The position numbers and the translations under genes are program-made. From NCBI GenBank assembly GCA_013314815.1, contig JABUEY010000012.1, positions 1 to 46,567 on the forward strand: a stretch of DNA of 46,567 bases. The letters are read 5' to 3'. Below are positions 37,050 to 45,755 of the stretch, piece after piece. The stretch is from Syntrophobacteraceae bacterium. GTDB taxonomy: Bacteria; Desulfobacterota; Syntrophobacteria; Syntrophobacterales; Syntrophobacteraceae. The notes beneath the pieces were generated by a model. It had not been told where the DNA came from. It searched no databases and worked only from the letters and a program-made list of their open reading frames with translations. The stretch's first letter is position 1; the number at the start of each line of letters is the position of its first letter.

Positions 37050-38492
37050 ATGTCCGCCCTCCTCAGACGAAGCGGCATCGAACTGTCTCCGTTTCAGCTC
37101 GACCAGTTATGGACATACCACCAGCTCCTGCGAGATTTCAATCCCCAACTGAACCTCACCCGTATTCACAACTTTTCGAACATGGTGCTGAAACTCTACG
37201 TGGATTCCATGCTGCCCGCTCAAATGATCGATCTGCCATCTCCTTTACTCGATCTGGGCACCGGTGCGGGCATGCCCGGAATCCCGCTCAAGATTTTCAT
37301 GCCTCACCTGGAAATCCTGCTGGCTGAAAGCCGAAAGAACAGGTCGGAGTTTATCGAGGAAGCGGTCAGGAGGCTGAAACTGCAGGATGTGCAGGTGGTG
37401 GCGGAGGGAATTCATCCCGGTTCGGAATACCCGGTCAACGGGGTCATCACGCGCGCCGTCGAGTCTGTGAGTGCTACCTTGAATCGAATAGAAGGATGCC
37501 TTTCCCGGCGGGGGCTTGCCATTTTCATGAAGGGACCTCGCTGCGGCGACGAAATCGACGAAGCAGTCGAGCGGCACAGGCGAACTTACCGCCTGGTTCG
37601 GGATGTAGCGTATTCCATTCCGGGCACAGCCCATGAAAGAAGACTGGTGGTGTTCGAGCGGCTGGACGAGCCGGCGTGGAGTTCGAGGGCAGCGGCAATG
37701 AAAAGACATCCGTACCGCAGGATTGAAAGCGAGCATAACGAGATTTTCAAGGATCTCAAGAAGCTGCATGCCAGCCGGGGAATCAGGAAACAGGGGCAGG
37801 CCCTTGTTTGCGGGCGCAAGCTGATCGGAGAGGTGCTTCGAGACTTCCCCGAATTGTGCAAGGCATGGATCAGCTCCGACGACAGGAGTCCTCCTCCCGC
37901 CGATGCCCCGGCCCACATTGCCTGGATTCAGCTTGCCACGTCTCTGTTCCGAACCCTTGATCTTTTCGGCACCGGCGCACCGCTTCTGCAGGTCGAAACT
38001 CCTGAAATCAACGAGTGGGATCCGTCGTCGGGTTTTCCTCCAGGTTGCAGCATCTTGATTCCTTTTCAGGATCCGGAAAATGTGGGAACCCTGATCCGGT
38101 CCGCTGCCGCGTTCGGTGCAGCCCGGGTGATCCTGCTTTCGGAAAGTGCTCACCCCTGGCATCCCAGGGCACTGCGGGCCTCGGGGGGTGCCGTGTTTCA
38201 CGTTGAACTTTTACACGGTCCCTCAGTCCACGATCTGCCCGAGGATTTACCTGTCGTGCCCCTTTCGGCCGAGGGAAGAGACATATCCGGGTTTGACTTT
38301 CCCGAGGCCTTCGGACTTCTGCCCGGAATGGAGGGACCCGGCCTGCCCGACAGGTGGCGTAAACATTGCGTTTCCATACCGATCCTGCCCAGCGTGGAAT
38401 CCCTCAACGCCGCAACGGCTGCAGCCATCGCGCTCTTCGTCTGGTCCCGGGAAAAACGTCAAAGGGGAACGCCTGCAGAGGCGCAGCCCTGA
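37050..38492 (+). CDS. rsmG: RsmG-SpoU fusion: 16S rRNA G527 methyltransferase joined to an RNA 2'-O-methyltransferase-like domain
   Basis: A 480-residue protein with two enzymes in one chain. Residues about 1-210 are RsmG: LDQLWTYHQLLRDFNPQLNL, the SAM loop PLLDLGTGAGMPGIPLKIFM, LLAESRKNRSEFIEEAVRRL and NGVITRAVES, for N7-methylation of 16S rRNA G527. Residues about 235-480 are a SpoU/TrmH-type enzyme. Motif 1 is FQDPENVGTLIRSAAAFGAA, followed by RASGGAVFHVELLH. The loop LLPGMEGPGLPDRW is motif 2, and VSIPILPSVESLNAATAAAI is motif 3. ATG 37,050 follows GGAAGCA; GTG 36,993 is an alternative. The joint reads DEPAWSSRAAAMKRHPYRR. No stop or frameshift lies between the parts. Confidence 0.88.
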   Translation: MSALLRRSGIELSPFQLDQLWTYHQLLRDFNPQLNLTRIHNFSNMVLKLYVDSMLPAQMIDLPSPLLDLGTGAGMPGIPLKIFMPHLEILLAESRKNRSEFIEEAVRRLKLQDVQVVAEGIHPGSEYPVNGVITRAVESVSATLNRIEGCLSRRGLAIFMKGPRCGDEIDEAVERHRRTYRLVRDVAYSIPGTAHERRLVVFERLDEPAWSSRAAAMKRHPYRRIESEHNEIFKDLKKLHASRGIRKQGQALVCGRKLIGEVLRDFPELCKAWISSDDRSPPPADAPAHIAWIQLATSLFRTLDLFGTGAPLLQVETPEINEWDPSSGFPPGCSILIPFQDPENVGTLIRSAAAFGAARVILLSESAHPWHPRALRASGGAVFHVELLHGPSVHDLPEDLPVVPLSAEGRDISGFDFPEAFGLLPGMEGPGLPDRWRKHCVSIPILPSVESLNAATAAAIALFVWSREKRQRGTPAEAQP

Positions 38493-38963
38493 CCGGATGC
38501 GACGTAGACAGGGTACGATCGTCCGAGGTCGAATCTGTCGACTTTCCATCGAGTCGCAAAAAGAAGGTTTCTCATAAGCGCGCACCCGGACAACAGCTCC
38601 GGACAGTAGTTCCACAAAGCTGGAATGCACCCCCAACACCCTCATTCTCGCGAAGATCACAACGTCATTCCCGCAAATGGGTTGTGAGCTCACGGTCCAT
38701 GGAAGTCTGCGGGATGAACGGAAAAGAATACGCGGGCGTCCGGGGCCATTCGGCGGTAGAGGGGGTTACGAGTGTTGGGGGAAGGGGGGGTTGCGACGGA
38801 GAGAAGGTCCACGTGCACGGCGGAGAAGCTGATGCAGGGACCGCGGCATGCGGCCCCTGCATGGGGGGATGAAGATCAGTCCCTCCGGGGGGAACGTAGG
38901 CGTCCCTCCGGTACCGGTGCCGCGGCATGGACGGTTGCGCCGTGTAAGCGATTCTATTTCGGT
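38493..38963. other. Intergenic region between rsmG fusion and OmpA-family gene
   Basis: About 470 bases between convergent genes. It holds a G-rich stretch (38,770-38,800) and a long GC hairpin (38,833-38,861). Short frames have no ribosome sites or family patterns. Confidence 0.5.
38833..38861. repeat. 12-bp GC-rich hairpin
   Basis: TGCAGGGACCGC and GCGGCCCCTGCA pair with one mismatch around a 5-base loop. There is no T-run on either side. It lies about 100 bases beyond the stop of the OmpA-family gene and might stabilise or process a transcript end. Confidence 0.5.
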
Positions 38964-39620
38964 TCAGGCTCGGACCGGTATGATGGTGATGGTGACTCTG
39001 CGGTTCAGCTGCCTTCCCGCTTCGGTGGCGTTGGAGGCGATGGGCTTGGATTCCCCGAATCCGCGGGCGTTTATCCTGGCCGGGTGGACTCCCGCATTGA
39101 CCAGGGCATCCTTGACGGACAGGGCTCGAGCCTCGGACAGTTGGAGGTTATAGCGTTCGGAACCGGTGCTGTCCGTAAAGCCGTCTACCATGACCCGGGT
39201 GTCAGGGTAGCGCATGAGAATATCGGCCACGATGTCGATTTCGTCGTAGGCGCCGGGTTTGAGGCGAGTCGAATCCACGTCGAAGAGCACATCTGAGCGG
39301 AAGGTTACGGCAAGGTTGTCCTGCATGCGCTGCACGCTTGCCCCTTCAACCCTCGCAAGCCTCTGGTTGAACTCGCGTTCCTGCCTGTCCATGTATTCGC
39401 CGATCATCCCGCCGGCAATGCCTCCCACCGCTGCACCCGCTACGGCTCCAAGCACCGTTGAAGTGGTGTCCCGGCCTATGGCCTGGCCCAGGATCGCCCC
39501 AGTGGCGGCTCCCACGCCTACGCCGACCGCTGCTCCTTTTTCCTGTCGCGTCATGGGGGTGGCACAGGCCGAAAGGGCGAAAGCCACAGCAACGAACAGA
39601 AGCAAAACCTGTCTTTTCAT
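38964..39620 (-). CDS. OmpA-family lipoprotein with glycine zipper
   Basis: A 218-residue protein. Signal peptide and lipobox (MKRQVLLLFVAVAFALSACA, lipidated Cys about residue 19), then a glycine-zipper segment (EKGAAVGVGVGAATGAILGQ, VLGAVAGAAVGGIAGGMIGE). Residues about 105-218 are an OmpA-like peptidoglycan-binding domain: LFDVDSTRLKPGAYDEIDIV, VMVDGFTDSTGSERYNLQLS and RINARGFGESKPIASNATEA with GRQLNRRV. The Asp and Arg that bind diaminopimelate are present. It links the outer membrane to peptidoglycan (YiaD type). AGGAGG precedes the ATG. Confidence 0.93.
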   Translation of the reverse strand: MKRQVLLLFVAVAFALSACATPMTRQEKGAAVGVGVGAATGAILGQAIGRDTTSTVLGAVAGAAVGGIAGGMIGEYMDRQEREFNQRLARVEGASVQRMQDNLAVTFRSDVLFDVDSTRLKPGAYDEIDIVADILMRYPDTRVMVDGFTDSTGSERYNLQLSEARALSVKDALVNAGVHPARINARGFGESKPIASNATEAGRQLNRRVTITIIPVRA

Positions 39621-39766
39621 AAAAATCCTCCTTCATTTGATGCTCACCTGGCAGACCAGATAATCTTCGACTCCACAATGCAATCCTTATCCGCAGCAAA
39701 TAACAGACTTTGAAACAAAAAGCAACCCAACAGGAGAAGGATTCTCTGATTTATAGATGGTTAAGC

Positions 39767-39800
39767 GGTCGAACCTGATCAATAATGATCAGGTTCGACC
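39767..39800. repeat. Perfect 15-bp inverted repeat (GGTCGAACCTGATCA, loop ATAA)
   Basis: Both arms are identical without mismatch and the loop is four bases. There is no T-run, so it is not a classical terminator. It lies between the dsr terminator and the OmpA-family gene and could be a transcript-end hairpin, an operator or a remnant of a mobile repeat. Confidence 0.7.
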
Positions 39801-39897
39801 GAATATGAGGGCGAATAGATATTCAAAAGAGTGGAAATAGAAAGATATTGGACACATCTGAGGAGTGCAAATTCAGACAGGTGATACAGTAAGAAGG

Positions 39898-39931
39898 AAA
39901 AGGCCCGTACAGGTAAGGGTACGGGCCTTTT
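39898..39931. terminator. Strong terminator of the dsr operon
   Basis: AAAAGGCCCGTAC and GTACGGGCCTTTT form a 13-bp perfect stem with an 8-base loop. It lies 44 bases after the dsrP stop. The A and T flanks make it able to act in both directions. Confidence 0.9.
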
Positions 39932-39974
39932 GCTTACACATGACGGCTGTATCGATATGGAGGGACAGGCCGTA

Positions 39975-41129
39975 TCAGGCGACCTCTTCCTTTACCGAAG
40001 CAGCAATCTTATAGAGGATGGTCAGGACGAAGAAGCCGGTGGCCCAGACGCCCAAGGCGATCATGAGTTCGAGAATGGATGGAGTGTACTCACGTACCTG
40101 GTCGAAGGGATTGGGGATGAAACCGGCGACCACCAGCCCCAGGCCTTTCTCGAGCCACATGGAAAAGAAAACGGCGGCACAGGCGATTTTCAGAGTCCGG
40201 TCGTTCTTCCGGGTGCTCGGGTTAATGAGAAGGACCAGGGCCACGATGGCCAAGATGGCAAAGAGCCACATGAAGGGAACGAGGTTGCGATGTCCTTCCA
40301 GGCCGACGAAGAGGTACTGCAGGGCATGCATGTGGGACGGAATCCGGCTGTAGAAGGCGGTGAAGAATTCGAGTCCCACGAAAAAGACGCTGATGATCAT
40401 GGCGTAAGTGACAATTTGTGAAAGCTTGTCGATGGCTTCCCTGCCGGGGTCGAACCGGGTGTACCTCTTCACCAGGAAGGCCAGGAGGATGAGCAGGGCC
40501 GGACCGGAAGCGAACGCGGACGCGAGAAATCGAGCTGCCATGATGGCCGTCAGCCAGTAGTGCCTCGCAGGAAGACCGGCGTACAGAAACGCTGTAACGG
40601 TGTGAATACTGACTGCCCAGGGAATGGACAGGTAGATAAGGGGCTTGACCCAGTTCGGGTAATGCACACCCTTTCGCTCCGCTTCGAGGACGTTCCAGCC
40701 GATGAGGATGTTCAGGAACAGGTAACCGTTCAGAACGATCATATCCCAGAAGAGGATGGAATTGGGAGTCGGGTAGAGAAGGACGTTGAGAAGGCGCATC
40801 GGCTTACCAAGGTCGACAACGATGAACAGAAGACACATGGTCACGGAAGCCACGGCGAGAAACTCGCCGAGTATGGTGATCCTGCCGAACACTTTCACGT
40901 CATGTAGATAGTAGGGCAGCACCACCATCACCGCCGACGCGGCGACTCCAACCAGAAAAGTGAACTGGGCGATATAGAAACCCCAGGAAACGTCACGGCT
41001 CATACCGGTTATGGTGAGGCCTTTGTTCAGCTGCACGAGGTAGGCTGCAAAGCCGAGTCCCATGAGGATGAGCAGTGCCGTGATCCACCTATAATATTTT
41101 TGATCTCCAGTTAGCGCTCTTTCAAGCAT
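39975..41129 (-). CDS. dsrP: DsrP, NrfD-family membrane subunit of the DsrMKJOP complex
   Basis: A 384-residue integral membrane protein with about ten transmembrane helices. N-terminal features are MLERALTGDQKYYRWITALL and DVSWGFYIAQFTFLVGVAAS, followed by the NrfD/PsrC core (VSVTMCLLFIVVDLGKPMRL, SIPWAVSIHTVTAFLYAGLP, LASAFASGPALLILLAFLVK). It is expected to bind menaquinol and exchange electrons with the DsrO iron-sulfur protein and DsrJ cytochrome. Last gene of dsrMKJOP, 10 bases after dsrO, and followed by a terminator. Confidence 0.96.
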   Translation of the reverse strand: MLERALTGDQKYYRWITALLILMGLGFAAYLVQLNKGLTITGMSRDVSWGFYIAQFTFLVGVAASAVMVVLPYYLHDVKVFGRITILGEFLAVASVTMCLLFIVVDLGKPMRLLNVLLYPTPNSILFWDMIVLNGYLFLNILIGWNVLEAERKGVHYPNWVKPLIYLSIPWAVSIHTVTAFLYAGLPARHYWLTAIMAARFLASAFASGPALLILLAFLVKRYTRFDPGREAIDKLSQIVTYAMIISVFFVGLEFFTAFYSRIPSHMHALQYLFVGLEGHRNLVPFMWLFAILAIVALVLLINPSTRKNDRTLKIACAAVFFSMWLEKGLGLVVAGFIPNPFDQVREYTPSILELMIALGVWATGFFVLTILYKIAASVKEEVA

Positions 41130-41139
41130 AACCCACCCC

Positions 41140-41922
41140 TTATACTATGTAGTAAACGCTGGGCTGTGTCCCAAGCTCGGGTTTACGTCTGATGGTGAAT
41201 CGCGAGGCGAGAAGTTTGCGCACTTCCGAGTTGGGGTCTTCTATGTCACCAAAACAGAGTGCGCCGCACTTGCATGCCTCGACGCAGGCGGGGAGAAGAC
41301 CAACGGCAAGCCGTTCATCGCAGAAGCTGCACTTCTCGACAACACCGCGTTCTCTCGTCGGATATGTCATGTTGAGTTCCGTCTGGATATAAGGCCTGGG
41401 ATCCCTGAAATTGAAGCTTCTCGCTCCGTAGGGACAGCCGGCCATGCAGTAACGGCATCCGATGCACCGGTGATAGTCCATCATGGTGATGCCGTCCTTT
41501 CGCTTGAATGTTGCCTTGGTGGGGCAGACTCTCACGCAGGGGGGATTCGTGCAGTGGTTGCAGAGCACGATGAACGGTTTCTGCCTGATTTCCTCGGGGA
41601 GAAAATGATTCTCCTGGCCGGGAAAGGCGTGTTCATACTGCTCGTTCCAGATCCACTTGATCTCTTCCTTGATTGTCTTGATCTCGGGCACGTTGTGAAC
41701 GGAGTGGCAGGCGAGGAGGCAGTCCTTGCAACCCGGTTTGCCTTTCTCCCAGCATTTCTTCATATCAATCACCATGGCCCATTTCGTGGCGACCAGAGCC
41801 TTTGAATCAGGAGCGACCTGAGGTTTTTCATTCTTTGCATAGGCCTTGACAATCGGCAAGGCTCCCAGCCCCAACGCGCAGGCACCCCCGATTTTCATGA
41901 AGTTCCTTCTGCTACTTTCCAT
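41140..41922 (-). CDS. dsrO: DsrO, periplasmic iron-sulfur subunit with Tat signal
   Basis: A 260-residue ferredoxin-type protein. MESSRRNFMKIGGACALGLG is a twin-arginine signal (SRRNFMK). Four cysteine clusters follow: KCWEKGKPGCKDCLLACHSV, VLCNHCTNPPCVRVCPTKAT, YHRCIGCRYCMAGCPYGARS and KCSFCDERLAVGLLPACVEA with CKCGALC. They wire electrons between DsrJ and DsrP on the outer side of the membrane. The start at 41,922 overlaps the dsrJ stop (TGATG) and is preceded by AGGAGAAC. Confidence 0.96.
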   Translation of the reverse strand: MESSRRNFMKIGGACALGLGALPIVKAYAKNEKPQVAPDSKALVATKWAMVIDMKKCWEKGKPGCKDCLLACHSVHNVPEIKTIKEEIKWIWNEQYEHAFPGQENHFLPEEIRQKPFIVLCNHCTNPPCVRVCPTKATFKRKDGITMMDYHRCIGCRYCMAGCPYGARSFNFRDPRPYIQTELNMTYPTRERGVVEKCSFCDERLAVGLLPACVEACKCGALCFGDIEDPNSEVRKLLASRFTIRRKPELGTQPSVYYIV

Positions 41923-42335
41923 CACTTGTTCTCCTTCGGGGCAATGTGGCAAGTCCAGCAGTAGGGCGTTGCATCCGCCTGCAATCCTGCATAGATGTGG
42001 CATTGGTCACAGAACTGAGACTTGTTGGAATGGCAGTTCATGCACTCGTTCTGGAGACTCATGTTGTACTGCTTCCCATCGCTTGCCGTGTAGATCCTGT
42101 TGTTGTTGCGGACGACCTCGGTCCTCCAGTCGTTCAACAGCTGCATGTGCTCCGTTCTCATCTGGTCCTTGGGCATGATGCACTGCTTGACGGCCATCCG
42201 CTGGATGACGGGAGTATCGAGCTTCGGGTCCGGAGGAGGAGCGGCTTTGCCCATATTGAACCACAAGGGGAAAGTGGCCAGGCCGATAAAGATGGCGAGC
42301 CCAATGAGTATCGGTTTGGCATTATAGATCTTCAT
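41922..42335 (-). CDS. dsrJ: DsrJ, triheme cytochrome c
   Basis: A 137-residue protein with an N-terminal membrane anchor (MKIYNAKPILIGLAIFIGLA) and three heme c motifs: ECMNCH, FCDQCH and YCWTCH. A separate Cys in VKQCIMPKDQM is the known unusual heme ligand position in DsrJ. It lies on the outer side and takes part in electron flow linked to sulfite reduction. It overlaps dsrK by 14 bases; GGAGG lies 9 bases before the ATG. Confidence 0.95.
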   Translation of the reverse strand: MKIYNAKPILIGLAIFIGLATFPLWFNMGKAAPPPDPKLDTPVIQRMAVKQCIMPKDQMRTEHMQLLNDWRTEVVRNNNRIYTASDGKQYNMSLQNECMNCHSNKSQFCDQCHIYAGLQADATPYCWTCHIAPKENK

Positions 42336-43941
42336 CGTCACTATCCTCCATTCCAGGCAGAGGTTCACCGCGCAGATCGGTGGTCCTCTCCATCTCACCC
42401 TCCATCACCAGCGCATTGCCCACCAGTTCATGCACGCCCGAAACTTCGACTCCAGGCACCCAGTAGTTCATCGAAGCGGTGAGAACGGCCCTGTCGATGG
42501 CGCATATACAGGAAAGCATGTTGACCCCGTGCTGCTCGTGCACGTGCCTTACGGCATTGGCCCTCGGCAGACCGCCCCTCATTCTCATCTCCATGAATTC
42601 ATCGGTGTTGAGGCCCGATCCGCTGCCGCAGCAGAACGTTTGCTCTCGAATGGTATTGGGCGGCATTTCATAGAAATGGTTGCAGACGTTCTTGAGCACG
42701 TAGCGCGGTTCTTCGAAGAATCCCATCCCCCTGGCAGGATTGCAGGAATCATGGTAGGTGACCACGTGGTTGTCGTTGCGGCTCGGATCCAGTTTCAGCT
42801 TTCCGTGCTTGATGAGGTCTGCGGTGAATTCGACGATATGAGTCATCTTGGTGGATTTTGCGTTATCAAAAACCGTGCCCGTAATCGGGGACTTGGGCAC
42901 TTCAAGGAAGTCGGCGGGTCCGTTCATGGTATCCATGTACTGGTTGATTACGCGCCACATGTGGCCGCATTCGCCTCCAAGGATCCATTTGACGCCCAGC
43001 CGCCTGGCTTCCGCATACATCTTGGCGTTGAGGCGTTTCATCATCTCGTGGGAAGTGAACAGGCCGAAGTTGCCGCCTTCCGATGCGTAGGTGCTCCACG
43101 TGTAGTCGAGTCCTATTTCATGGAAGAGCATGAGGTAGCCCATCAGGGTATAGGTGCCCGGGTCCGCAAACACGTCTCCCGAAGGCGTTATGAAAAGAAT
43201 CTCGGCTCCCTTGCGGTTGAAGGTGGGTTCCACCCTTACGCCCGTTACGGCCTCGATCTCGTCCACGAAGAACTCGATCATATCTTTAAAGGCGTGGGGC
43301 TGAATGCCGAGATGGTTTCCGTTGTGGTAGCAGTTGGCCACGGGGCCCGCTATCCAGTCAATGTTGCATCCCAAAAGGTTGAGCAGTTCACGGCCTATGA
43401 TGGTGATTTCGGCGGTGTCGATGCCGTAGGGGCAGAAGAGGGAGCATCGGCGGCATTCCGTGCACTGAAAGAAGTAGTAGAACCACTCCTTGAACACGGA
43501 CATGGTCAGTTCCCTGCCTCCCGCGATCTTGCCCAGGATCTTTCCGGCCGTGGTAAAATTCCTGCGATACACGGATCTGAGCAGTTCGGCTCTCAGCACA
43601 GGCATGTTCTTGGGGTCGCCGGAACCGATGAAAAAGTGACACTTGTCGGAACACGCTCCGCATCTCACACAGATATCCATGAAGATGCGTAGGGAACGGT
43701 ATTTCTCGAGGCGCTCTCTCAGCCCTTCCAGGACAATCTGCTTCCAGTTGTCCGGGAGCTTCCAGTCGTCGTCGATGGGAGACCATTCCCGGGGGTTGGG
43801 GAGTCCGACAGCCTCCAGGTTCTTGGGCTTGGCGGCGTAGCACCACGTGCCCGGTCTGAATTCGACGGGTGTATCCATCCACCCGGTTGCCGGAGGCCTG
43901 TGGTCGATCACGAGTTCGTTGGGTTTGGGGACGTTTGCCAT
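42322..43941 (-). CDS. dsrK: DsrK, HdrD-like catalytic iron-sulfur subunit
   Basis: A 539-residue cytoplasmic protein related to heterodisulfide reductase HdrD. Two 4Fe-4S motifs come first: ICVRCGACSDKCHFFIGSGD and QCTECRRCSLFCPYGIDTAE. The C-terminal half holds the catalytic CCG-type cysteines: NHVVTYHDSCNPARGMGFFE and IREQTFCCGSGSGLNTDEFM. It is thought to reduce the DsrC trisulfide/disulfide with electrons from DsrM. AGGAG precedes the ATG, 9 bases after the dsrM stop. Confidence 0.96.
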   Translation of the reverse strand: MANVPKPNELVIDHRPPATGWMDTPVEFRPGTWCYAAKPKNLEAVGLPNPREWSPIDDDWKLPDNWKQIVLEGLRERLEKYRSLRIFMDICVRCGACSDKCHFFIGSGDPKNMPVLRAELLRSVYRRNFTTAGKILGKIAGGRELTMSVFKEWFYYFFQCTECRRCSLFCPYGIDTAEITIIGRELLNLLGCNIDWIAGPVANCYHNGNHLGIQPHAFKDMIEFFVDEIEAVTGVRVEPTFNRKGAEILFITPSGDVFADPGTYTLMGYLMLFHEIGLDYTWSTYASEGGNFGLFTSHEMMKRLNAKMYAEARRLGVKWILGGECGHMWRVINQYMDTMNGPADFLEVPKSPITGTVFDNAKSTKMTHIVEFTADLIKHGKLKLDPSRNDNHVVTYHDSCNPARGMGFFEEPRYVLKNVCNHFYEMPPNTIREQTFCCGSGSGLNTDEFMEMRMRGGLPRANAVRHVHEQHGVNMLSCICAIDRAVLTASMNYWVPGVEVSGVHELVGNALVMEGEMERTTDLRGEPLPGMEDSDDEDL

Positions 43942-43949
43942 TTCTACTT

Positions 43950-44942
43950 TTACTCCTTTTCCACTGGTAGTCCGGCCTCTATCATCTTATCTCTGAAATG
44001 ATCCTCGTATTCCGCGTAGGTATGTACCTTGACGGGATAGTTCCAGGGATTGATGTGCCTTTTCATTCTGGAGTCGTTGGGCAGATTCCTCGTGGGACTG
44101 AGGAACACGCCTCCAAGGTGCATGAGCTTGCTGAACGGGAAGTAGGCGAACAGGGTGCAGATGAGGAAGAAATGGATGTAGAACAGTACGCCTATTCCTT
44201 CGGGGACCTTGGGCTGGAAGGTGACCAGCCCCAGTGCCAGTTCCTTTACCTTCACCACGTCGACCTTGGTAAAGTAGCGCATGAGAACGCCGGTGAGGCC
44301 GAGGGCCATGAGGAGGAAAAGGGGGAAGTAATCGGCGGGCAGTGAGATGTAGCGCACTTGGGGAATGACGACTCGACGGATGAACAAATAGGTGACGGCG
44401 GCCAGGAAGAGCAGGTCCGTGATGTAGATCCCTGGCAGGCCGACCTGGAGGAAGCCGTCCAGTCTGTCGGTCATGTGTACGAAAAAGGGCACCGGCTCGG
44501 TGAAAAACCTCAAGTGCCTGACCAGGATAATGAAAAAGGACCAGTGGAAGGCCAGGCCGGCCAGCCAGAGCCATTTCTCCCACTGGTAGGCGATCTTCGG
44601 ACCTTCCCGGAGCTCCACCTTCGTGTTGCGGAAAAGGGACCGGAAGAGCAATACCTCAAGTGCCATTCTGGCGACGACTCCGGCAGTCGTCGACGGGTTG
44701 TCTATCTTGTTCTGTTTGATCCAGGGTAAGGATTTTTGCTGTCCGGCCGTGGTGGGTATGCGGAATGGAACAGGTGAGCGCGCCCATTTCAGGATTCTGT
44801 AAATGAATCCGACCAGAAAAATGAAGATGGCCGCGTAGGGGAAAATCACCCCGAAAAAGTATTGCAGGCCGGCCGCCTTCACTCCCAAAAAAACAGCCAG
44901 GACTAGCGCTACGACTGTGAGTAAGGAAAACTTGATGCCCAT
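43950..44942 (-). CDS. dsrM: DsrM, NarI-like cytochrome b membrane subunit
   Basis: A 330-residue membrane protein. An N-terminal helix pair (MGIKFSLLTVVALVLAVFLG, VIFPYAAIFIFLVGFIYRIL) precedes the NarI-like core: LWLAGLAFHWSFFIILVRHL, GLPGIYITDLLFLAAVTYLF, FPLFLLMALGLTGVLMRYFT and FYIHFFLICTLFAYFPFSKL. His residues in these helices are likely heme b ligands. It oxidises menaquinol and passes electrons to DsrK. First dsr gene, 38 bases after the RsbRD-like gene. Confidence 0.95.
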   Translation of the reverse strand: MGIKFSLLTVVALVLAVFLGVKAAGLQYFFGVIFPYAAIFIFLVGFIYRILKWARSPVPFRIPTTAGQQKSLPWIKQNKIDNPSTTAGVVARMALEVLLFRSLFRNTKVELREGPKIAYQWEKWLWLAGLAFHWSFFIILVRHLRFFTEPVPFFVHMTDRLDGFLQVGLPGIYITDLLFLAAVTYLFIRRVVIPQVRYISLPADYFPLFLLMALGLTGVLMRYFTKVDVVKVKELALGLVTFQPKVPEGIGVLFYIHFFLICTLFAYFPFSKLMHLGGVFLSPTRNLPNDSRMKRHINPWNYPVKVHTYAEYEDHFRDKMIEAGLPVEKE

Positions 44943-44980
44943 TTACAATCCCTCGTTTTAATGAATGAAGTGAGTTGTGT

Positions 44981-45526
44981 TTATGATATACCGCCTTTCA
45001 GCTTCCAGTCCTGCTCAGGGATTTCCGCAAGCAGATCGGCCCTCTGCAGGAGCCTGAATGTCCTGTTCTTGATTTCATCGACGCGTATTTCATACAGCTT
45101 TTCGCGACATTCCATATAGACGTTAAAGCCAAGGAGGACCAGTTCATCCACTTTGGAATCGAAGATCAGGATATCCTCGGAAGGCACCGCGTCCTGAGTC
45201 TCCGTCCGAACGATCTCCCGTACGATTTGCTTGATAAAGAAGATGAAGGCCATGGCTTGAGAGGGAGAAAAATCCTGGATTGCACGGATTCTGATGATCC
45301 TGTCAAGAAAGGAAGCCGTCTTCTGAGGGTCGGCCTTGTCTTGAAGCAATTGGTCGAACAGGCCTGTCAGTCCCTGTTGGATGTGATGGCCGACCGGATT
45401 TGCAAACTGGTTTCTTTCCCGCATCATGATCTTCGCGGTTTCCGGCGGGTAGGTCTCCATGACATGTGTAATCCATTGTTGCAGTATGACGCCTTTTTTC
45501 CTTAACAGAAGTTGATCAAGATTCAT
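44981..45526 (-). CDS. RsbRD-N-like protein leading the dsr operon
   Basis: A 181-residue helical protein, MNLDQLLLRKKGVILQQWIT and so on. The RsbRD/N-terminal-type fold is suggested by ANPVGHHIQQGLTGLFDQLL, LDRIIRIRAIQDFSPSQAMA and FIFFIKQIVREIV. It is fused to a tail (GFNVYMECREKLYEIRVDEI, KNRTFRLLQRADLL) found in proteins encoded just upstream of dsrMKJOP in sulfate reducers. These features suggest a sensor or partner-switch role at the dsr complex. The open frame runs to a TTG at 45,628, but the conserved part starts at ATG 45,526. Confidence 0.8.
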   Translation of the reverse strand: MNLDQLLLRKKGVILQQWITHVMETYPPETAKIMMRERNQFANPVGHHIQQGLTGLFDQLLQDKADPQKTASFLDRIIRIRAIQDFSPSQAMAFIFFIKQIVREIVRTETQDAVPSEDILIFDSKVDELVLLGFNVYMECREKLYEIRVDEIKNRTFRLLQRADLLAEIPEQDWKLKGGIS

Positions 45527-45726
45527 TTCCAGGATGTCCTTATCGACCTCGAAGGTCACCGAACGCTTTCGTTTAACCGATTTTTGTTCTTCCCTGTCCG
45601 AACCCGCCTGATCCCCCCTCTCATGCAAAGTTAAGCAGGTGCCTCAACACCGGCGCATCGAACCTGACAGGCCCTGTTGCATCCATCCAAGATTGACAAC
45701 AAATCCTAAATTAATATGAGTATCGA

Positions 45727-45755
45727 ACGCTAGACCAATTGATTCCGGGTGTCAA
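45727..45755 (-). promoter_or_regulatory. Promoter of the RsbRD-like/dsrMKJOP operon
   Basis: On the minus strand -35 TTGACA (45,750-45,755), a 17-base spacer and -10 TAGCGT (45,727-45,732). Transcription would start near 45,720, leaving a leader of about 190 bases before ATG 45,526. The -35 is perfect; the -10 is weak, as in regulated promoters. Confidence 0.6.

Larger units (their letters stand above)
39621..39974. other. Intergenic region: OmpA promoter side, perfect palindrome and dsr terminator
   Basis: Spans the upstream region of the OmpA-family gene (reading left) and the end of the dsr operon (coming from the right). It contains the hairpins at 39,767-39,800 and 39,898-39,931. No gene is supported. 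Confidence 0.6.
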
